Source of the DNA: Methylophaga sp. OBS3
GTDB taxonomy: Bacteria > Pseudomonadota > Gammaproteobacteria > Nitrosococcales > Methylophagaceae
Assembly: GCF_026319325.1 (NCBI RefSeq)
Contig: NZ_JAPDMU010000001.1
Span: 186,001-250,000, forward strand
Direction: 5' to 3'
Length of the DNA: 64,000 nucleotides
A program made the position numbers and the translations under genes. The notes under the pieces were generated by a model. That model was not told the DNA's origin. It saw only the letters and a list, made by a program, of their open reading frames with translations, and did no database searches. This document shows, piece by piece, positions 52,027 through 62,706 of the stretch (within the stretch, counting starts at the first letter, position 1; the number at the start of each line of letters is the position of its first letter).

Positions 52027-53556
52027 TTATGTATTTACCGATTTAACGGGGATGCCAGCAATACGTTGCTGCCACTGTTTAGGACCTGTTTTGTGGATAG
52101 ATTGACCGCGACTATCGACAGCAACCGTGACAGGCATATTTTCGACATAAAATTCGCGAATTGCTTCCATGCCTAAGTCTTCAAAAGCGATAAGCCGTGA
52201 AGACTTAATAGCTTTTGAGACAAGATAAGCAGCGCCACCAACCGCAATCAAATACACCGAACCATATTTCTTAATTAGCCCAACTGTATTTTCACCACGT
52301 TCTGCTTTACCAATCATGCCTAACAGGCCTGTTTGGGCCAGCATGGTTTCTGTAAACTTATCCATACGCGTGGCAGTGGTAGGGCCTGCTGGACCAACCA
52401 CTTCACCCTGAACTGGATCAACTGGGCCAACGTAGTAAATAAAACGGTTATGAAAGTCCAAACCCTCTGGTAGCGGTTCACCATTGGCGAGGAGATCGGC
52501 AATTTTCTTATGTGCGGCATCCCGACCAGTTAAAAAATGGCCAGTCAGTAGCAAGGTATCACCCGGTTGCCATTGTTGAATGTCTGCGGCGGTAACGGTA
52601 TCTAGATTTATATGACGAGTATTTTCGGCTGCCTGCCAAGTGATGTCTGGCCAATCATCTAATGAGGGTGGGGTAAACTCGGCAAGGCCTGTGCCATCTA
52701 AAACAAAATGTATATGGCGGGTAGCTGCACAATTTGGAATCATCGCAACAGGTAATGAGGCTGCATGAGTAGGGAAGTCATTAATTTTGACATCCAATAC
52801 TGTGGTCAAGCCGCCTAAGCCTTGGGCGCCAATACCTAACTTATTAACCTTGTCGTAAAGTTCAACACGCAGTTTTTCAGCAGCAGTTTGAGGGCCGCGG
52901 TCAATTAAGTCCTGAATATCAATCTCATCCATCAAACTTTGTTTGGCCATCAACATGGCTTTTTCAGCGGTACCACCGATACCAATACCCAACATGCCTG
53001 GCGGACACCAACCAGCCCCCATTTTGGGGACAGTTTCTAATACCCAATCAACGAGGCTGTCGCTGGGATTTAGAATAGTGAATTTGGCTTTGTTTTCGCT
53101 ACCGCCACCTTTCGCAGCAATATCAATCTCGACCTTGTCACCAGCAACCATTTCTACATGAATGACTGCAGGTGTGTTATCACCAGTGTTTTTTCGGCTA
53201 CCAATCGGATCAGCAACAATTGAGGCACGAAGTACATTATCAGGATGCTGATACGCCTTACGAACACCTTCGTTGATGAGATCTGCTAATGGACGCTGAC
53301 TTTCCCATTGCACTTGCATGCCGACTTTGACAAAGACATTAACGATGCCGGTGTCTTGGCAAATCGGACGGTTATTTTCAGCGCACATCCGTGAGTTAAC
53401 CAAAATCTGTGCGATAGCATCTTTTGCTGCCGGTGATTGCTCACGTTGATAGGCTGCAAACATCGCATCAATAAAGTCTTTGGGGTGGTAATTGGCAATA
53501 AATTGCAGTGCCCCAAAGACGCTATCAATCAGATCTTGTTCACGAATTAATGACAT
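52027..53556 (-). CDS. Class I (iron-sulfur) fumarate hydratase
   Basis: This 509-residue enzyme is the oxygen-sensitive 4Fe-4S class I fumarase that interconverts fumarate and malate in the TCA cycle. Candidate cluster Cys residues lie in 'NNRPICQDTGIVNVF' (about 65), 'IPNCAATRHIHF' and, less clearly, later. Both the N-terminal alpha domain and the C-terminal beta domain ('GPAGPTTATRMDKFTETML', 'KAERGENTVGLIKKYG') are present as one chain, as in FumA/FumB. It lies 2 bp after proS. Confidence 0.92.
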   Translation of the reverse strand: MSLIREQDLIDSVFGALQFIANYHPKDFIDAMFAAYQREQSPAAKDAIAQILVNSRMCAENNRPICQDTGIVNVFVKVGMQVQWESQRPLADLINEGVRKAYQHPDNVLRASIVADPIGSRKNTGDNTPAVIHVEMVAGDKVEIDIAAKGGGSENKAKFTILNPSDSLVDWVLETVPKMGAGWCPPGMLGIGIGGTAEKAMLMAKQSLMDEIDIQDLIDRGPQTAAEKLRVELYDKVNKLGIGAQGLGGLTTVLDVKINDFPTHAASLPVAMIPNCAATRHIHFVLDGTGLAEFTPPSLDDWPDITWQAAENTRHINLDTVTAADIQQWQPGDTLLLTGHFLTGRDAAHKKIADLLANGEPLPEGLDFHNRFIYYVGPVDPVQGEVVGPAGPTTATRMDKFTETMLAQTGLLGMIGKAERGENTVGLIKKYGSVYLIAVGGAAYLVSKAIKSSRLIAFEDLGMEAIREFYVENMPVTVAVDSRGQSIHKTGPKQWQQRIAGIPVKSVNT

Positions 53557-53558
53557 GC

Positions 53559-55271
53559 TTAATTTGCCAGACGTTGTTGAATATTTTGCACAACATCATT
53601 TAATGCAAACTCAGCCGAATCGCCCGTTGCACGATGTTTATATTCGATAACACCGTTATCAAGACCACGCTCACCCAAAATCAGGCGGTGTGGAATACCA
53701 ATCAGATCCCAGTCAGCAAATGCGACACCAGGACGCAAGCCACGGTCATCAATAACTACATCAACACCAGCAGCGATTAATTGCTGATAAATTTCTTCTG
53801 CTTGGTCACGTACACGTTGAGATTTATGTGCATTCACTGGCACTAACACGACTTCAAATGGGGCAATCGCAGTTGGCCAAACGATACCGCTATCATCGTT
53901 GTGTTGTTCGATGGCAGCAGCCACAACACGTGACACGCCAATACCATAACAACCCATTGTAATAACCTTAGATTGTCCGGTTTCGGTCAAGACAACCGCA
54001 TTCATTTTTTTGCTGTAGTTTTCACCAAGTTGGAAAATATGACCCACCTCGATACCACGAGCGATTTCCAGTGTGCCTTGACCATCAGGGCTTGGATCGC
54101 CAGCGACCACATTACGAATATCGACAGACTCAGTTAACGGTACGTCACGTTCCCAGTTAACGCCGGTCAGGTGTTTATCATCGGCATTGGCGCCACAAAC
54201 AAAGTCAGCCAGTTGTGCTGCTGCATGATCAACTAACACCGAAATTGTTAAACCAACAGGCCCCACTGAACCAATATTGGCACCACTAGCTGTCAGTACT
54301 TGTTCTGGTGTCGCAAAAGTGAGCGGGGCAGCAACTAATGGGTGTTTTTCTGCTTTGATTGCATTAAGTTCATGATCACCACGAACCACTAGGGCAACAA
54401 CAGAACCTTCTTCTGCACCCTCAACTAACAGCGTTTTAACGCATTGGCTGGCATCAACATTGAGGAACTTGCTGACGTCTTCAATGGTGTGTTGTTTTGG
54501 TGTATCGACGGTTTGCATTGCAGCGGTGGCTGCTGGGCGTGCTGCCTTTGGTTTGACGGCTTCAGCTAATTCAACATTAGCTGCATAGTCACTACTATTA
54601 CTAAAGGCAATGGCATCTTCACCTGAGCTTGCCAATACATGGAATTCATGTGACGCATTACCACCAATACTACCGGTGTCAGCTTGCACTGGGCGGAAGT
54701 TCAAACCGATACGATTAAAGATATTGCAATACGCTGCATGCATTTGATCGTAGGTTTCTTGCAAAGAAGCGTGATCCAAATGGAAAGAGTAGGCATCTTT
54801 CATAAGGAACTCACGAGCACGCATCAAACCAAAACGAGGGCGAATTTCATCACGGAATTTTGTTTGGATTTGATAGAAATTAACTGGCAGTTGTTTGTAA
54901 CTACGAATTTCCTGACGTACTAAGTCGGTAATAACTTCTTCATGTGTTGGGCCATAACAAAAGTCACGCTGGTGGCGATCAGTGATGCGTAAAAGTTCAG
55001 GACCATACTTTTCCCAACGCTGACTTTCTTGCCATAACTCAGCAGGTTGAACCGATGGCATTAATACTTCTTGCGCACCGGCTTTATCCATCTCATCACG
55101 GACGATTGCTTCAGTTTTGCGTAATACCCGAAGGCCAAGTGGCAGCCATGTATATAAACCTGAGGCTAAGCGGCGGATTAAACCCGCACGCAACATCAGC
55201 TGATGGCTGACAATTTCGGCATCTGCCGGTGTTTCTTTTAATGTTGAAATAAGCAGCTTTGAGGTACGCAT
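53559..55271 (-). CDS. proS: Prolyl-tRNA synthetase
   Basis: This 570-residue class II synthetase is of the bacterial type with an editing insertion. Motif 1 is near '[27 protein letters not shown]', motif 2 near '[28 protein letters not shown]', the INS editing domain spans about 225-410, and motif 3 is '[17 protein letters not shown]'. A C-terminal anticodon-binding domain follows ('[24 protein letters not shown]'). It charges tRNA-Pro and edits misacylated Ala-tRNA-Pro. The fumarase gene follows directly. Confidence 0.96.
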   Translation of the reverse strand: MRTSKLLISTLKETPADAEIVSHQLMLRAGLIRRLASGLYTWLPLGLRVLRKTEAIVRDEMDKAGAQEVLMPSVQPAELWQESQRWEKYGPELLRITDRHQRDFCYGPTHEEVITDLVRQEIRSYKQLPVNFYQIQTKFRDEIRPRFGLMRAREFLMKDAYSFHLDHASLQETYDQMHAAYCNIFNRIGLNFRPVQADTGSIGGNASHEFHVLASSGEDAIAFSNSSDYAANVELAEAVKPKAARPAATAAMQTVDTPKQHTIEDVSKFLNVDASQCVKTLLVEGAEEGSVVALVVRGDHELNAIKAEKHPLVAAPLTFATPEQVLTASGANIGSVGPVGLTISVLVDHAAAQLADFVCGANADDKHLTGVNWERDVPLTESVDIRNVVAGDPSPDGQGTLEIARGIEVGHIFQLGENYSKKMNAVVLTETGQSKVITMGCYGIGVSRVVAAAIEQHNDDSGIVWPTAIAPFEVVLVPVNAHKSQRVRDQAEEIYQQLIAAGVDVVIDDRGLRPGVAFADWDLIGIPHRLILGERGLDNGVIEYKHRATGDSAEFALNDVVQNIQQRLAN

Positions 55272-55344
55272 GAAAAAGCTAAAGTCCTGTTGAATATTAT
55301 TGTTGTTGAAATACGGCAGAGCAGACTGCCATCAAATAAAAGTT

Positions 55345-55680
55345 CTAAAACGTGCTGTGATCCCAGCCCCAGTTTTGGCGCTCACTGTCAGTCATACTGA
55401 TATAAGTGCGGCTACCACTGACACCGATTTGTTGTTCAATCATTGTGCATAGAGCATCTGAAAAAGCTCGTCGGTCACTCGGTAAACCTAAAGAGCGATA
55501 ATCTAGAATGGCTGCCGGCTCGGTACTACCACCAAATGACATACTTGCTTTTTGTTCAATGGCGATCATGACGTAGCTTTCAGGTTTACCGCTTGCTTTA
55601 GCGACGGTTTGGCTGGCAACTTTCAGTAATGCGGCTTCGTCTTCAATAGTTTGATTGGTGACTATGTTTAAGTAAGGCAT
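55345..55680 (-). CDS. Phenylpyruvate tautomerase / MIF-like protein
   Basis: This 111-residue protein has the MIF fold. The catalytic Pro follows the initiator Met (MPYLNIVTNQ), and 'VMIAIEQKASMSFGGSTEPAAILDYRSLG' is characteristic. It probably acts as a trimeric keto-enol tautomerase. Its physiological substrate is unknown in bacteria. It lies between a DUF4124 gene and proS on the same strand. Confidence 0.85.
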   Translation of the reverse strand: MPYLNIVTNQTIEDEAALLKVASQTVAKASGKPESYVMIAIEQKASMSFGGSTEPAAILDYRSLGLPSDRRAFSDALCTMIEQQIGVSGSRTYISMTDSERQNWGWDHSTF

Positions 55681-55693
55681 GGGCGTCTCCTAA

Positions 55694-56155
55694 TTAATCA
55701 CAAAACTCATCAATTTTGTTTTGGTAATCGCTAATTTTTTCTTGGCGTTCTTCTTCGGTTGGTCGCGTGACTTCACCATCAGCATTCATGACGCGTCGGC
55801 CAGGATTATTAAGATATTGCTGATAATTACTACGCGCAGTCTCGCAGTTTTCTTGGCGTAAAGCTTCAGCGGCAGCTTGCTGTTCTTGCGCTGCTTGTTC
55901 TGCTGCTTCTTCTGCTTCAGCGGCTTCTTGATTTTCGATTAAGGTCTCAATCTCTTGTTGAGCAGCTTCTGGAGCAATTGGTGGCGGCGGCGGCGTTTTG
56001 ATTTCTTCTGCCGGACGATCTGCAGGCGGTTGTTGGCTATAATTTATCTGGCCATTTTCGTCTGTCCATTTATAAATCTCTGCATGTACCCAGAAAGGTA
56101 AGCTGCAAAGTAGGGCAAGACAGCAAACACGCAATTGCGGTATAACCATAACCAA
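55694..56155 (-). CDS. DUF4124-domain exported protein
   Basis: This 153-residue protein has a signal peptide (LRVCCLALLCSLPFWVHA), a DUF4124 domain ('EIYKWTDENGQINYSQQPPADRPAEEI', about 26-52), a Pro run (PPPPPIAP) and a Glu/Ala/Gln-rich helix (about 65-110) that may be coiled coil. The mature protein is periplasmic or envelope-associated. Function is unknown. It starts 48 bp from the divergent pseudouridine-synthase gene. Confidence 0.78.
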   Translation of the reverse strand: MVMVIPQLRVCCLALLCSLPFWVHAEIYKWTDENGQINYSQQPPADRPAEEIKTPPPPPIAPEAAQQEIETLIENQEAAEAEEAAEQAAQEQQAAAEALRQENCETARSNYQQYLNNPGRRVMNADGEVTRPTEEERQEKISDYQNKIDEFCD

Positions 56156-56203
56156 TCCCTTTTAAATAAAAGCTAATTCTACGCCAAAGCGCGCCATCAT
56201 CAA

Positions 56204-57040
56204 ATGTCAGAAAGTCCAAGCCGAGTAGAACTTCACCATACCGTCGAACAATCAGGGCAAACCGCTCTCGATTGTTTAGCTGAAATTGGCACATTGTCGA
56301 AGCAACAAATTAAGCAATGTATGGCAAAGGGCGCGGTTTGGTTACAAAAAGGAAAACATCAACAGCGCTTACGACGGGTCAAAAAAACAGTCAGTTCAGG
56401 GGAGCAGTTACACCTGTATTTTGATGCACATATTTTGGCACAAACGGTACCAGAGGTTTCGCTGGTAATGGATTTAAAGCGTTACAGCGTTTGGAACAAA
56501 CCTGCAGGCATGTTGGCACAAGGCACTATGTGGGGTGATCACGGTAGTTTATTGCGAGTCAGTGAGCAGTTTTTTACCCCACCAAGGCAGACATTTTTAG
56601 TGCATCGTTTAGACAGAGAAGCGAGTGGGCTGATGATGATTGCCCATGACAAACAAGCGGCAGCATTATTGTCAGCGTTATTCCAGTCTCGAAACGTTGA
56701 TAAACAATACCATGTCACGGTGCAAGGCAAATTAGATGTTGCAGAGAAAACGATCGATCAATCCTTAGATGGTAAAAATGCCAGTACCACGTTGAAGGTT
56801 CGCTCTTACGATGCTGAAACAGATCAAACGCAATTATTGGTCAGTATTGATACTGGACGCAAACATCAGATCCGTAGACATTGTGCATCAATAGGTCACC
56901 CCGTTGTTGGTGATAGTCGTTATGGGCAAGCTCATCCAGATGGGTTGCAATTGCGAGCCGTAAGCCTTGGTTTTGATTGCCCAATTACTCACACGAAACA
57001 AAGATTATCGTTGATTGACAATCACTTATCCCGGGCGTAA
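56204..57040 (+). CDS. RluA-family RNA pseudouridine synthase
   Basis: This is a 278-residue enzyme. An S4-like N-terminal domain (about 20-70) is followed by the RluA catalytic domain, with active Asp in 'FLVHRLDREASGLMMIAHDK' (about 132) and 'IDTGRKHQIRRHCASIGHPVVGDSRYG'. It isomerises uridine in rRNA or tRNA. The exact site cannot be predicted from motifs seen here. It is followed by a small Arg-rich gene. Confidence 0.88.
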   Translation: MSESPSRVELHHTVEQSGQTALDCLAEIGTLSKQQIKQCMAKGAVWLQKGKHQQRLRRVKKTVSSGEQLHLYFDAHILAQTVPEVSLVMDLKRYSVWNKPAGMLAQGTMWGDHGSLLRVSEQFFTPPRQTFLVHRLDREASGLMMIAHDKQAAALLSALFQSRNVDKQYHVTVQGKLDVAEKTIDQSLDGKNASTTLKVRSYDAETDQTQLLVSIDTGRKHQIRRHCASIGHPVVGDSRYGQAHPDGLQLRAVSLGFDCPITHTKQRLSLIDNHLSRA

Positions 57041-57072
57041 CGTCAAAGTTGTACGCAACTGGGAGAATCATC

Positions 57073-57261
57073 ATGAGCGAAATAAATAAAACAAATTCGC
57101 CCTCGCAGCTAAATCAACCTAACCGTCGCAAAATGACTCGCCGCCAAGGTGTTGATCGTCGAGAGATGTTTAGGTTTGATTTAACTAAGACTGATCGTCG
57201 TTCAGGGCATGATCGTCGTGATAATGCTAATAATAGCTGGGGTAGTGACGATCCAATCTAA
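57073..57261 (+). CDS. Small Arg/Asp-rich protein with repeated DRR motifs
   Basis: This 62-residue hydrophilic protein contains RRKMTRRQGVDRREM, TDRRSG and HDRRDN, three D-R-R units 14-20 residues apart. No membrane segment is present. GGGAG lies seven bases before the ATG at 57073. It follows the pseudouridine synthase by 32 bp and overlaps the convergent MATE gene by four bases. Similar DRR-repeat proteins occur as unnamed families. Nucleic-acid binding is a guess from charge. Confidence 0.6.
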   Translation: MSEINKTNSPSQLNQPNRRKMTRRQGVDRREMFRFDLTKTDRRSGHDRRDNANNSWGSDDPI

Positions 57262-58577
57262 TCTGTGGATGCCAGTCGTAAGATTTTAGGGATATAGAAG
57301 CTCTGTGTAAGGCCGCGCGCGATAAAAAGCGCTATTAGGGCTGCCCATAAGCCATGGTTTTCAAACCCTTGCAGCAGATACCAAGTCGGTAGGTAAATAA
57401 CCAATGCTGAAACCAGCATGCAGTCACGCATTTCTTTACTGCGGGTTGCGCCGACAAATAAGCCATCAAATAAATACGACCAAACGGCAAAAATAGGGGT
57501 AATCACAACCCACCACAAATATTGATTGGCGACGGTGATAACCGTATCTAAATCAGTCAGCAGTAAAATAATTTGCTGTCCAAAATTGGCATAAATAACC
57601 ACAAACAATATCGCCATTAACAGTGACCAAAACCCCGTCATGAGTAATGCTCGTTTCAGCTCATCCTGATTTTTACGGCCAATGGCTTTGCCAGCCAATA
57701 CCTCGGTGGCGTTTGCAAAAGCGTCCAGTACAAATGCCATCAATGTAATGAAATTTAATAACACGCTATTGGCTGCCAGCACCGTATCACCTTGACGTGC
57801 GCCCTGAGTGGTGAAAAAAGCAAAACAAAGAATGAGCACCAAGGTACGCAACATAAAGTTACCGTGTACCTCAAGACCACTAAAACCATGACGCATGTTT
57901 TGCCAGCGACGAGCAAATTGCCATGCTTGTTGGTTAACGCCATAACGAGTCAATAAAACAATACCAGTTATAAGACCAAGATATTCTGCAACGACAGAGG
58001 CTAAGGCAACCCCATCTACATGCATGCCTAGAACGTTAACAAGCAATAAGTCGCCAACAATATTGGCAACATTGATAACGAGAACCATAAGAAGAGCCGC
58101 TTTTGAAGCTTCACGACCTATTAGCCAGCCGAGAATTGCATAATTGATTAGGGTGGCAGGTGCACTCCAGATACGGATATCAAAATACAGCGCGGCATAA
58201 TGCTTTACTTCATCGGAGCTATTTACCAACCATAAAGCAATATCACGTATTGGGGCCTGAATAAGTAATAGCCCAAACGCGATAAAAACCGCTAACCATA
58301 CCGCTTGAAACAAAACGGCTTGCATCTGTTTGTCATCATTACGGCCATAGGCTTGTGCATTCAGGCCGGTCGTGGCCATTCGTAAGAAGCCAAAACCCCA
58401 AAACACAAAAGTGAAGATCATGCTGCCAATGGCAACAGCTCCGAGATAATGTACGGCCGAGAGGTGACCAACGACGGCGGTATCGACCATGCCTAATAAG
58501 GGCGTGGAAATATTCGCCAGAATCATTGGCCCGGCAATTCGCCAGATTTGTTGATGTGTGATGGTTGGTTTCGACAA
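57258..58577 (-). CDS. MATE-family efflux transporter (DinF-like)
   Basis: This 439-residue protein has about twelve hydrophobic helices in two similar halves. The start 'HQQIWRIAGPMILANISTPLLGMVDTAVVGHL' carries the MATE/DinF hallmark. It exports drugs or metabolites using a Na+ or H+ gradient. The N-terminal acidic residue D in 'GMVDTAVVGH' fits cation coupling. It ends four bases inside the small Arg-rich gene and starts about 100 bp from the hppA stop, past a terminator. Confidence 0.9.
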   Translation of the reverse strand: MSKPTITHQQIWRIAGPMILANISTPLLGMVDTAVVGHLSAVHYLGAVAIGSMIFTFVFWGFGFLRMATTGLNAQAYGRNDDKQMQAVLFQAVWLAVFIAFGLLLIQAPIRDIALWLVNSSDEVKHYAALYFDIRIWSAPATLINYAILGWLIGREASKAALLMVLVINVANIVGDLLLVNVLGMHVDGVALASVVAEYLGLITGIVLLTRYGVNQQAWQFARRWQNMRHGFSGLEVHGNFMLRTLVLILCFAFFTTQGARQGDTVLAANSVLLNFITLMAFVLDAFANATEVLAGKAIGRKNQDELKRALLMTGFWSLLMAILFVVIYANFGQQIILLLTDLDTVITVANQYLWWVVITPIFAVWSYLFDGLFVGATRSKEMRDCMLVSALVIYLPTWYLLQGFENHGLWAALIALFIARGLTQSFYIPKILRLASTD

Positions 58578-58624
58578 AATGGAATTTTTATTGATTAAAA
58601 AGTCGTTTGATTATACGTGCTAAT

Positions 58625-58650
58625 AAAAAAGGCCACGTTACCGTGGCCTT
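58625..58650 (-). terminator. Intrinsic terminator after hppA
   Basis: On the minus strand AAGGCCACGG-TAA-CGTGGCCTT is followed by TTTT. It lies 26 bp after the hppA stop and 48 bp before the MATE start. Confidence 0.86.
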
Positions 58651-58675
58651 ATAAATGAAGCGTCAGCTTCTCTTG

Positions 58676-60694
58676 TTAAACAAGGAGTGGAGCAATAACA
58701 AGACTGACGATCGCCATGACATTAATCAAAATATTCATTGATGGGCCGGAGGTATCTTTTAATGGGTCACCAACGGTATCACCAACAACATTGGCTTTAT
58801 GAACATCGGAGCCTTTGCCACCAAGATTGCCCTGTTCAACATACTTTTTGGCGTTATCCCATGCACCACCCGCATTTGCCATCATGAGTGCCATCAAGAC
58901 GCAGACGATTAACCCGCCACCTAACATACCGCCTAATGCTTCTGGGCCTAAGCCAAAACCAACGACAATCGGTGCTAACACCGCCAATGTGCCTGGCAAG
59001 ATCATTTTTCGTAGGGCGGCGCGCGTCGCTATATCCACACATCTTGCTGTGTCAGGTTTGCCTGTGCCTTCTAATAGGCCCGGAATTTCTCGAAACTGCC
59101 GACGAATTTCATGAATCATGTCAAAAGCAGCATCACCAACAGCAGTCATGGTCATTGAGCTGACCAAAAATGGAAATATGCCGCCGATAAACATGCCGAC
59201 TAATACCACAGGATTAGTGATTAAAAGCGTTAATTCACCGCCGCTTTTTGCATTAACTGTTTCGATATAAGCACTGATAATCGCTAAAGCTGCCAAAGCG
59301 GCTGCTGAGATTGCAAAGCCTTTACCTATTGCCGCTGTGGTATTGCCTAATGAATCTAATGAGTCAGTAATTTCTCGTGTTTCTTTACCCATTTCTGCCA
59401 TTTCTGCAATGCCGCCTGCATTATCTGCAACCGGGCCGTAGGCATCGATAGCCATAGTGATACCAACGGTACCCAACATGCCTACAGCGGCAATCGCAAC
59501 ACCATACAACCCGGCAAAATGACTGGCTGTAAAGATAATCGCCGCGATCGTAATAACCGGAATGGCAACCGATTGCATACCAAGCGCTAGACCACCGATG
59601 ATGATGGTGGCAGGTCCCGTTTCGCCGCCTCGAGCTAACTTTCGAACTGGCGCGCCGCCTGTGTAATATTCGGTGACTAGGCCAACGATAATGCCGCCAA
59701 CAGCACCCGCTAATACAGCAAACCAAATATGGGTGCTGGCCTCTAAAAACTGAATGAGTAAGTAAGACAATAAGATAAAAATGATGGATGCACCCAAAGT
59801 ACCAAACCTTAGGGCTGCATCAGGTTTTTTACTTGAGAAAGCTTTTACCGTAAAGATACCGGCGATTGAGCAGAGTATGCCTAAAGAAGCTAACGCCAGT
59901 GGCATAAACATTAGGGTTTGTTGACTACCACCACCTAACTCATTAATGCTTAACAGCGTCATCGTAGACGCAATCGCAATACCGGCAATCATTGCGCCGC
60001 AGTATGATTCAAAAATATCCGAGCCCATACCGGCAACATCACCGACATTATCACCAACATTATCAGCGATAACGCCTGGGTTACGGGGATCATCTTCGGG
60101 AATACCGGCTTCGACTTTACCCACTAAATCGGCACCGACATCCGCACTCTTGGTAAAAATGCCACCGCCAACACGAGAGAAAAGGGCAACTGATGATGCG
60201 CCCATACCAAAGCCATGAATGGTATGCGCACTGTGTGGATCACTACCGTAAAACAGGTATAACAAGCCAAGTCCCAGCAAACCCATTGCAGCCACAGTTA
60301 AGCCCATGATTGAGCCACCATAAAAAGCAACGGTTAACGCTTGGGCTGCACCATTATCTCGGGCAGCGACAGCTGTTCGGGTATTGGCTTTAGTTGCCGA
60401 ATACATACCAATAAAACCGGCTGCTGCTGATGCTGCTGCACCAATAAAAAAGGCCAGCGCGGTGTGCCAGCCTAAATCAGAGAGTCCTAATGCAACAATA
60501 CAAATGAGGCAGAAGATAGCGAGTCTTGAATATTCGGCTCGCATAAAAACCATAGCGCCTAAATGGATCTGGTCACCAATCTCAACGACCTTGCCACTCC
60601 CTGCGGCGGCAGCTTTGACCTTATTAAAAATCAGTAATGCACAGATAAGTCCGAGCACACCCAGTACCACTGGAACGATATTGATAGACCACAT
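58676..60694 (-). CDS. hppA: Membrane-bound proton/sodium-pumping pyrophosphatase, K+-dependent type
   Basis: This is a 672-residue protein with about 16 transmembrane helices. The pyrophosphate-binding motif '[21 protein letters not shown]' and the C-terminal motif '[27 protein letters not shown]' are intact. The sequence '[10 protein letters not shown]' has Ala rather than Lys at the site that separates the K+-dependent from the K+-independent class, so the K+-dependent class is indicated. Proton or Na+ cannot be told from motifs alone. The soluble pyrophosphatase gene is divergent, 490 bp away. Confidence 0.93.
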   Translation of the reverse strand: MWSINIVPVVLGVLGLICALLIFNKVKAAAAGSGKVVEIGDQIHLGAMVFMRAEYSRLAIFCLICIVALGLSDLGWHTALAFFIGAAASAAAGFIGMYSATKANTRTAVAARDNGAAQALTVAFYGGSIMGLTVAAMGLLGLGLLYLFYGSDPHSAHTIHGFGMGASSVALFSRVGGGIFTKSADVGADLVGKVEAGIPEDDPRNPGVIADNVGDNVGDVAGMGSDIFESYCGAMIAGIAIASTMTLLSINELGGGSQQTLMFMPLALASLGILCSIAGIFTVKAFSSKKPDAALRFGTLGASIIFILLSYLLIQFLEASTHIWFAVLAGAVGGIIVGLVTEYYTGGAPVRKLARGGETGPATIIIGGLALGMQSVAIPVITIAAIIFTASHFAGLYGVAIAAVGMLGTVGITMAIDAYGPVADNAGGIAEMAEMGKETREITDSLDSLGNTTAAIGKGFAISAAALAALAIISAYIETVNAKSGGELTLLITNPVVLVGMFIGGIFPFLVSSMTMTAVGDAAFDMIHEIRRQFREIPGLLEGTGKPDTARCVDIATRAALRKMILPGTLAVLAPIVVGFGLGPEALGGMLGGGLIVCVLMALMMANAGGAWDNAKKYVEQGNLGGKGSDVHKANVVGDTVGDPLKDTSGPSMNILINVMAIVSLVIAPLLV

Positions 60695-61184
60695 AGGCTG
60701 ACCTCTTTGTCATTGATTAAACTTACATTGAAAGAAAACACTCCTGGTTTCATTTGTTATCCATTTTGCTGCCAAGTAACAGTTATGGGCGAGCAATAAT
60801 AGACACAGGTTTTAAGTTATTGATAAATATGGTTATACCGCTATCAATAAGGGCTGTAAAGTCATCTGTAACAGGAATTAAATATTACGTTTGATGATTG
60901 TGGGTGAATGCTCCTGTCAACAATCGTGCTTATGGCGCTAATTTGCTGACACCCAAAATCTTTTCGTTGAAAAGCTTAAAACTTTAAACCCCGTTGCCAT
61001 TTAAGCCCAGACAACAATTCTGACCATTGTCTTCAAGACTTCATCAACAAACAAAAAAACAATTATTGATAACGCGACGGCTAGGACAGCCGATGTTCAT
61101 AACTTAGTCAGTTTAAGTTTAATAAACAGCTAGTTTCTTATATAATGAGCGGATTTATCTATCCGCACTTGGAGCGCTTAATCA
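60695..61184. other. hppA-ppa divergent intergenic region with repeated TTATTGATA
   Basis: This gene-free 490-bp stretch separates the two pyrophosphatase genes. TTATTGATA at 60817-60825 and its reverse complement TATCAATAA at 60842-60850 form an inverted repeat, and a third copy lies at 61063-61071. TATAAT at 61141-61146 is a possible ppa -10 box, without a clear -35. Confidence 0.5.
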
Positions 61185-61724
61185 ATGAATCTGGACCGCG
61201 TCACTTCTGGCAAAAATGTACCTGAAGATATCAACGTCATTATCGAAATTCCTTCACACTCAGATCCTGTGAAATATGAAGTCGATAAAGAAACGGGTGC
61301 GTTGTTTGTTGATCGTTTTATGAACACAGCTATGTTCTATCCATGCAACTATGGCTATGTACCACACACTTTGTCTGACGATGGTGACCCGGTTGACGTT
61401 TTGGTTATCAGCCCATATGCATTGATCAGTGGTTCTGTTGTGCAATGTCGCCCAGTTGGTATGCTGAAAATGACTGACGAGTCTGGTGAAGATGCCAAAG
61501 TATTGGCTGTTCCTCACGATAAAATGTATGACGATGTTCAGGATATCGGTGATGTATCAAACCGCCTGTTAGAACAATTGGCGCACTTCTTTGAACATTA
61601 CAAAGATTTAGAGAAAAACAAGTGGGTTAAAGTTGATGGCTGGCTTGGTAAAGATGCTGCCAAAAAAGAAATTATGGACAGTGTAGACCGTTTTAAAGCG
61701 GCGCCGGTCAAACCACAATTTTAA
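61185..61724 (+). CDS. ppa: Soluble inorganic pyrophosphatase
   Basis: This 179-residue enzyme is the family I pyrophosphatase. The signature '[11 protein letters not shown]' (about 66-76) supplies the Mg-binding aspartates, and '[14 protein letters not shown]' and '[20 protein letters not shown]' are also conserved. It drives biosynthesis by removing pyrophosphate. Having it beside hppA gives the cell both a soluble and an energy-conserving way to hydrolyse pyrophosphate. A strong terminator follows. Confidence 0.95.
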   Translation: MNLDRVTSGKNVPEDINVIIEIPSHSDPVKYEVDKETGALFVDRFMNTAMFYPCNYGYVPHTLSDDGDPVDVLVISPYALISGSVVQCRPVGMLKMTDESGEDAKVLAVPHDKMYDDVQDIGDVSNRLLEQLAHFFEHYKDLEKNKWVKVDGWLGKDAAKKEIMDSVDRFKAAPVKPQF

Positions 61725-61744
61725 TCGGTTTTTCACTTTCTAAA

Positions 61745-61785
61745 GCGGCGAGCTGATGTAAATCAGACTCGCCGTTTGTGTTTTA
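61745..61785 (+). terminator. Terminator after ppa
   Basis: CGGCGAG (61746-61752) pairs with CTCGCCG (61768-61774), and CTGAT with ATCAG (loop GTAA). A T-rich tract TTTGTGTTTT follows. Confidence 0.75.
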
Positions 61786-61799
61786 TCAGGCAAATCAAA

Positions 61800-62636
61800 A
61801 TGGCAAAATTAATTCTTCAGGGTTCTGCACTAACACAAGCCTCAGCAGCCGAGGTTGCTCAAGCTGTTCACGGCAAACTGACTTGGTGTGATAGTTATGC
61901 TGCGATTGAGGCTGATGTCATTGACGCTGAAGTACAACTGCTCCGTGATCAATTTCAATTCGATATTAATGTCGTACCGGCAACATTTGATCCAAAACAG
62001 TGCAAATTACTGGTGATGGATATGGACTCAACTCTGATTAGTATTGAGTGCATTGATGAAATTGCTGACTGTTTAGGCATCAAGTCTCAAGTGTCAGAAA
62101 TTACCGAAGCGGCAATGCGCGGTGAATTGGATTTTGAAGGTTCACTTCGCCAACGGGTTAAATTGTTGGCCGGTTTGCCAGTAGAAATGTTGGAGACAGT
62201 CTACGAGCAACGTTTGCAACTCAATCCGGGTGCGGAAGTTATGCTGGCGGGACTAAAACAATTAGGCATTAAAACCGCATTGGTTTCTGGTGGCTTTACT
62301 TTCTTTACCGAGCGCTTACAAAAACGCTTAAACCTCGATTTCACGCAGGCGAATTTACTGGGTGAAGCAGACGGCAAATTAACGGGTGAAGTTGTCGGCG
62401 ATATTTGTGGTGCACAGGCTAAAGCTGACTTTCTGTTGGCGCGTTGTAAAGACCTGAATATTCAACCAAATCAAACCATTGCTATGGGTGATGGTGCTAA
62501 TGATTTATTGATGATGGCAGAAGCTGGTTTAAGCATTGCGTATCACGCCAAACCAAAAGTACAAGAACAAGCAAATACTGCGCTGAATTTCTGTGGGTTA
62601 GAAGGGGTGCTTGGCCTCTTGCAGCAGTCTATCTGA
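61800..62636 (+). CDS. serB: Phosphoserine phosphatase SerB
   Basis: This HAD-family phosphatase of about 278 residues has the D-x-D-x-T nucleophile motif 'VMDMDSTLISIECIDEIAD' (about 71-89), 'ALVSGGFTFF' as motif II and 'AMGDGANDLLMMAEAG' as motif IV. It performs the last step of serine synthesis. A short N-terminal region (about 1-65) precedes the HAD core. The ATG at 61800 (MAKLILQGS) fits family starts better than the upstream in-frame 61776. It precedes grxD by 70 bp. Confidence 0.92.
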   Translation: MAKLILQGSALTQASAAEVAQAVHGKLTWCDSYAAIEADVIDAEVQLLRDQFQFDINVVPATFDPKQCKLLVMDMDSTLISIECIDEIADCLGIKSQVSEITEAAMRGELDFEGSLRQRVKLLAGLPVEMLETVYEQRLQLNPGAEVMLAGLKQLGIKTALVSGGFTFFTERLQKRLNLDFTQANLLGEADGKLTGEVVGDICGAQAKADFLLARCKDLNIQPNQTIAMGDGANDLLMMAEAGLSIAYHAKPKVQEQANTALNFCGLEGVLGLLQQSI

Positions 62637-62706
62637 CAGGCGTAGTCTTGAATTATCAGCAGATGAACTCCATCTGCATTACGAATCAATTAACGAGGTA
62701 TTTTCA

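Noticed and set aside
59421..59726. Cys/Trp/His-rich frame in the hppA gene
   Set aside because: It is a same-strand shadow in another frame of a well-supported membrane pyrophosphatase. Its odd composition follows from the hydrophobic codons of hppA.
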